Shown piece by piece: positions 59,380 through 64,000 of a stretch of DNA of 64,000 bases. Numbering within the stretch: the stretch's first letter is position 1; every line of letters begins with the position of its first letter. Source of the stretch: Leptodontidium sp. MPI-SDFR-AT-0119 (lineage: Eukaryota; Ascomycota; Leotiomycetes; Helotiales; Leptodontidiaceae). The translations under genes and the position numbers were made by a program. The stretch covers positions 3,162,001 to 3,226,000 of the forward strand of contig JAHLEZ010000002.1 of assembly GCA_020726505.1 (NCBI GenBank), given 5' to 3'. The notes under the pieces were generated by a model. It was not told the origin of the DNA, searched no databases, and was given only the letters and a program-made list of their open reading frames with translations.

Positions 59380-59760
59380 CTTGCCGTGAGGACATATACT
59401 TAAATCTGCCTATGCCGAAAATTAAGTAGGCACAGAAGGGTACCCCCTCACCCCCCTTTTCCCTTATTACCCTTCTAAGGCTTTGTCTAAGAAGGATATA
59501 CTAAAATGTGCGTATGCCGGAAATAGACTATATAAAAACGGCCACTCGCAGTCGCTTGTTTCGGGAGTATATGTTTATATTTGCGTAGACCTAAAGCTTA
59601 GTCTTAAGAGGATGTCCTCGGCGGATGTCCTCGGAGGGTTTCCCTGGCTCCGTTGTTACAAGAGTACTTTTCTACTAATAATATGTCAACTAAACGTAGA
59701 CGAATCTAGTTCTAAAGGAAGCTGTTGTAAGTTTTTAGTTGACGGCTTTCTATAGGTCAC
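59380..59760 (-). repeat. Satellite-related units in minus orientation
   Basis: Contains ACATATACTTAAATCTGCC-type sequence and CGCAGTCGCTTGTTTCGGG, the reverse complement of the unit in the main array at 60110-62480. Few and diverged units. Confidence 0.6.
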
Positions 59761-60109
59761 GGGCAGAGTAAACCACTTTTTAATAAATACAAGTATATAC
59801 CTCCTCACGTACGACGCTAGGGATATTCCCATTTATAGACTTAATCTTAAATAGATTTATATTAAAGCACATATTATCTTATACGACGACAAGGAAATCC
59901 TTATAAGTAGACTTAATTTAAGTTCCGCAGATTTAATATTTTCTTTCAACAAGCGACACTAAAGAAATCTTTATCTATAGAATAATCTGAGCTTCTTAGT
60001 ATAAGTATATTCCCTTAAGTTATGCCGACTTAATTTTAGGCGTCTATAGATTTTATGTATCTGCCCCCGTAACAAGTACTATAAGGTTATGTTACGGCCT
60101 TTTATACCC

Positions 60110-62480
60110 TCAATCTTAGGCATACGGAAATTAAGTATATATCCCCGAGATAATTGCCGGCAAGAGTATAAGGCACGGTCATTCTAATCTAAGGTATACA
60201 TAGATTTAAGGATATGCCCTTATAATAAGTACTAGGAGGGGCAGGATTTAAGGTGCGGTGTTCTTGATTTTAGGCATACGCAGATCTAAGTATATGCCAC
60301 CGATGCAGACGCCCGGTGGGAGGTTAAGTTGCGGCGGTCTTGATTTTGGGCATACGCAGATCTAAGCATATGCCACCAATGTAGACGCGGTGGGAGGTTA
60401 GGCTGCGGCGGTCTTGATTTTAGGCATACGCAGATCTAAGCATATGCCGCAAAGACAAGCGAGACCGGTACGAAAAAGGAGGTGGAGTAAGGAAACAACA
60501 ATTTTGATTTTGGGCATATACAGATTTAAGTATATGTCGCAAAAACAAGCGAGACAGACGCCGGGAAGGAGAGTGGGAGTAGAGGCTAAGGAAGCGATAT
60601 TTTTGGTTTTGGACATACGCAGATCTAAGTATATACTACCGATGTAAACGCCCGGTGGGAGGTTAAGCTGCGGCGGTCTTGATTTTGGGCATACGCAGAT
60701 CTAAGTATATGCCGCAAAGACAAGCGAGACAAATGCCGGGAAGGAGGGTAAAAGTAGGGGGTAGAGATGCGACATTTTTGATTTAAGATATACGCAAATT
60801 TAAGTATACGCCACAAAGACAAATGCCGGGAAGGAAGATAAGAGTAAGGAAGCGACTTTTTTGATTTTAGGTATTTACAGATTTAAGTATATGCCCTAAA
60901 GACAAGCGAGACAGACGCCGGGAAGGAGAGTACGAGTGGGGGGTAGGGGTGCGACATTTTTAGTTTTAGGCATATACAGATTTAAGTATATGCCGCAAAG
61001 ACAAGCGAGATAAATGCGAAAAGGAAGGTGGGAGTAAGGGGTAAGGGTGTGACCTTCTTGATTTTAGGCATACGTAGATTTAAGGATATGCTCTTATAAT
61101 AAGTACTAGGAGGGGCAGGATTTGAGGGGCGGGATTTGAGGTGCGGCGTCTTGATTTTGGGCATATTTAAGTATATACTACTGATGCAAACGCCTGGCGG
61201 GAGGTTAAGGTGTTGATTTAGGGCATATGCCGCCGAGGCAAGCGTCTAAAAGGGGTTAAGGTACGGCGTCCTTGATTTAGGGCATACGTAGATTTAAGTA
61301 TATGCCGTAAAGACAAATGCCGGGAAGGAGGATAAGAGTAAGGGAGCGACATTTTTGATTTCGGGTATATATAGATTTAAGTATATGCCCTAAAGACAAG
61401 CGAGACAAACGTGGGGAAGGAGGTGGGGTAAGGGTGCGATATTTTTGATTTTAAGTATATATAGATTTAGGCATATGTCGCAAAGACAAGCGAGATAAAC
61501 GCGGGGAAGGAGGGTAGGAGTAGGGGGTAAGGGAGCGATAATTTTGATTTTAAGTATATACAGATTTATACAAAGACAAGCGAGACAGACGCGGGGAAAG
61601 AGGGTGAGAGTAGAGGCTAAGAATGCGACATTTTTAGTTTTAAGTATATGTAGATTTAAATATATACCCTAAAGACAAGCGAGACAAACGCTAGGAAAGA
61701 AAGTAAGAGTAAGGTTAAGGGAGTAACATTTTTAGTTTTAGGCATATGCAAATTTAAATATATACCACAAAGACAAGCGAGACAGACGCCGAGAAAGAAA
61801 GTAGGAGTAAAGGCTAAGGATACGACATTTTTGATTTTAAGCATATACTTAAATCTATATATGCCCTAAGACAAGCGAGATAAGCGTCAGGAAGGGGGTA
61901 AAAATACGACATTTTTAATTTTAGATATATGTAGATTAAGTATATGCTGTAAAGACAAGTGAGACAGGTGCCGGGAAAGAGGGTGGGAGTGGGGTTAAGG
62001 GAGCGACATATTTGGTTTTAGGCATATGTAGATTTAAGCATATGCCCTAAAGACAAACGCCGGGAAGGAGGGTAGGAATAAAGGCTAAGGATGCGACATT
62101 TTTAGTTTAGGCATATGCAGATTTAAATATATGCCGTAAAGACAGATGCCGGGAAGGAGGATAAGAGTAAAGGAGAGATATATTTAGTTTTAAGTATATA
62201 TAGATTTAAGTATATATTACAAAAACAAGCGAGACAGACGCCGGGAAGGAGAGTGGGAGTAGAGGCTGAAGAAGCGACATTTTTGATTTTAGGCATATAT
62301 AAATTTAGGCATATGCCGTAAAAACAAGCGAGACAGACGAGGAAGGAGGGTACGAGTAGGGGGTGGGGGTACGACATTTTTGATTTTGAGCATATATAAA
62401 TTTAAGTATATGCCGCCCCACGTCCTCGAGACAAGCGACGGTAGGAATCCTTTATATAGACTCAATTCTATATAATATAG
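60110..62480 (+). repeat. Tandem satellite array, about 27 degenerate units of 75-110 bp
   Basis: Each unit has a core GGCATAYRCAGATTTAAGTA followed by TATGCC, whose ends GGCATA/TATGCC can pair as a hairpin. Then comes AAAGACAAGCGAGACAGACG, a G-rich CCGGGAAGGAGGGTGGGAGT segment and ...GCGACATTTTTGATTTT. Cores begin near 60122, 60276, 60349, 60422, 60512, 60688, 60968, 61065, 62018 and 62290, among others. A shorter variant with CCCGGTGGGAGGTTAAG (about 73 bp) is concentrated at 60270-60680. Apparent short frames here are repeat translations, not genes. Confidence 0.85.
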
Positions 62481-64000
62481 ATTTAAGTATATACTCCTAT
62501 AATAAGTAAAGCCCAGGAATCCTCTAGAAGAAATCTTTTTTAAGGCATAGTTTTAGGCATACGCGGATTTAAGAATATGTCCTCGAAATAAGCGTCGGGA
62601 GTAAGTTATATACGTAAATTTAATCTTATGTCCCCTAGAAAAGGCTCTAGGAAGTAAATAGGAGGGCAGCCCTTTATATAGACTTAGTTAGGCATATATA
62701 GTTTAAGTATATTCCCTTATAATAACGACGCTAGAGAAATCTTCTTAAGAAGTCTTTCTTAAATAATCACAGTATAAACGTTATTACCTTATTATATATA
62801 CGAGTTAGCCGAGTAATCCCTCCTAGCGGCTCTGCGTAGTAGGCGTAGTTTACCCGCATCCGCCTAATTAACTCTACTTACTAACCACTTAAGTTTAAGG
62901 GGAGGTAAAATTTAGCTTTCGTTAAATCTACTCAGAGAGGGAGACAGATATAAATATATATACTAAAAGTATCTCAAGGTGTCTTATTATGCCAGGGAAT
63001 ATATAGTCTAGACAAGTATTCTAATACTAGTTAATAGAGACCGCTAGAGCACGCCGAATAGTATACTATTAGCTTACTTTAGCGCGGTTCCAGGATCGAT
63101 GTTACGAGCTTTATTACTTGCTACAATTATATTATAGAGAATAAGAGTTTATTCTTAGTGACTACGTTAGTACGAACTACTATCCTATAATCTAAGGTGT
63201 CCGCCTTTTTACTTAAACCTGCCTAAGATCGAGTTAAAGTATGCCCGGCGCGAGAACTGTCTCCTCGTAGGGCTTTCCTTGCGTCGCTTTATACTAAGGG
63301 CATATACTTAAATCAGATATATTTAAACTATGTCTAAAAGGGAGACAATACTTACCCTCCTCTCGGCGCTCGTTCTAGAGTATATCCTTAAATCTATATA
63401 TATATATAATTTAAACTATATAGAATGCCTCTTACCTTCCTCTTAGTACTTCTCTCGAGGGTATATATTAACATTAGCGTGTGACTAAAAGTGAAACTTA
63501 TATATACTAAAAATTGAGTCTATAGAAACGGCCCCCCGCCGTCGCTTGTCTTAAGGGTATATACTTAAATTTGCGTATATTTATAAATAAAACTTATATA
63601 TACTTAAAGTAAACTCTATAGAAATGGCTCCCCGCCGTCGCTTCTTTAGGGGCATATACTTAGATCTGCGCACGCTAAAAACTAAGTCTTAAGAAAGGGT
63701 AGGCAGTACCCCACCCTTATCCCGACGCTTATTTTAGGGCTATATCCTTAAATCTGCGTATATATAGACCTGAAATCTACGTAAGCCTAAAATTTCCCCG
63801 GCATAAGTGATTACGACGGCATATATAATACAGCTTACACTCAGTTTTTATACGCCTAAAATTGTGTCTATATAAAAGGATCCCACTATTGTCGCTTGTC
63901 TTAGGGTATATACTTAAACTTATACGTAAAAAGGCCTCCCGCATTGTTTATTAGGGGTACATATACTTCTATTTTTATATACTTTTTATAAAGTCTATAC
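62481..64000. repeat. Degraded satellite and AT-rich sequence, units mainly inverted after 63290
   Basis: After 62480 the array decays. A stretch at 62760-63280 has no recognisable unit or gene. From about 63295 units reappear in minus orientation (CATATACTTAAATCTGCG, CCGCCGTCGCTTGTCTTAAG) to the window end. No coding sequence is supported. Confidence 0.65.

Noticed and set aside
60398..62377. Several 60-85 codon frames in the satellite
   Set aside because: All are translations of the repeat unit, with near-identical peptides recurring each period.
1..64000. tRNA, rRNA or CRISPR features
   Set aside because: I saw no cloverleaf with matching A and B boxes and no rRNA signature. The tandem arrays present are a satellite and zinc-finger repeats, and CRISPR is not expected in a fungal nucleus.

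Overview
The window is nuclear DNA of a filamentous ascomycete (Pezizomycotina; a leotiomycete-like fungus is my guess, not shown by the sequence). The evidence is short 45-100 bp spliceosomal introns with CTAAC/CTGAC-type branch points, fungus-specific families (Mus7/MMS22, HET, NACHT-ankyrin NLR, DUF3435, DUF3723), and long AT-rich blocks. In those blocks CpA/TpG is depleted while CpG survives, and premature stops are TAG/TAA at expected Gln/Trp codons. That is the signature of repeat-induced point mutation (RIP).

Layout. (1) 1-12,897: ordinary gene-rich core. It holds a 5'-truncated Mus7/MMS22 DNA-repair gene, a secreted GH5 beta-mannanase, an SRPBCC-family gene with a probable one-base frameshift, a Nudix hydrolase of the thiamine-pyrophosphokinase-associated type, a nucleoside-phosphorylase-like gene and an acidic protein gene that overlaps its neighbour tail to tail. 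(2) 12,898-30,003: a RIP-degraded nest. A Ty1/Copia element (17,337-24,888) sits inside a Ty3/Gypsy chromovirus (13,630-28,633), which sits inside a small TIR element (13,601-28,872). A second element with the same TIRs lies at 29,701-30,000. LTR pairs are exactly equal in length and target-site duplications are visible. (3) 30,004-48,900: an accessory island. It has a RIP-killed DUF3435 tyrosine-recombinase gene (the family of Starship captains), an F-box gene with a frameshift, a HET-domain gene, the 5' end of another LTR element, a four-exon NACHT-ankyrin NLR gene, a DUF3723 remnant and a RIP-killed C2H2 gene with five tandem fingers. A roughly 0.55 kb repeat occurs at 36.16 and 48.31 kb; only the second copy looks mutated. 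(4) 49,254-57,897: a second complete but RIP-degraded Copia element, inserted beside or within an F-box pseudogene (57,903-59,099). (5) 59,380-64,000: a heterochromatic satellite of about 75-110 bp units with a hairpin core, in blocks of opposite orientation.

The core genes are independent housekeeping or secreted functions. The accessory island groups self/non-self recognition-type genes (HET, NLR) with a recombinase relic, a composition seen in fungal giant mobile elements. The observation I rate highest is that both Copia elements carry, between pol and the 3' LTR, an antisense Cys-containing gene broken by good introns in the antisense direction. Such introns would not be spliced from the sense genomic RNA, so they could survive retrotransposition.
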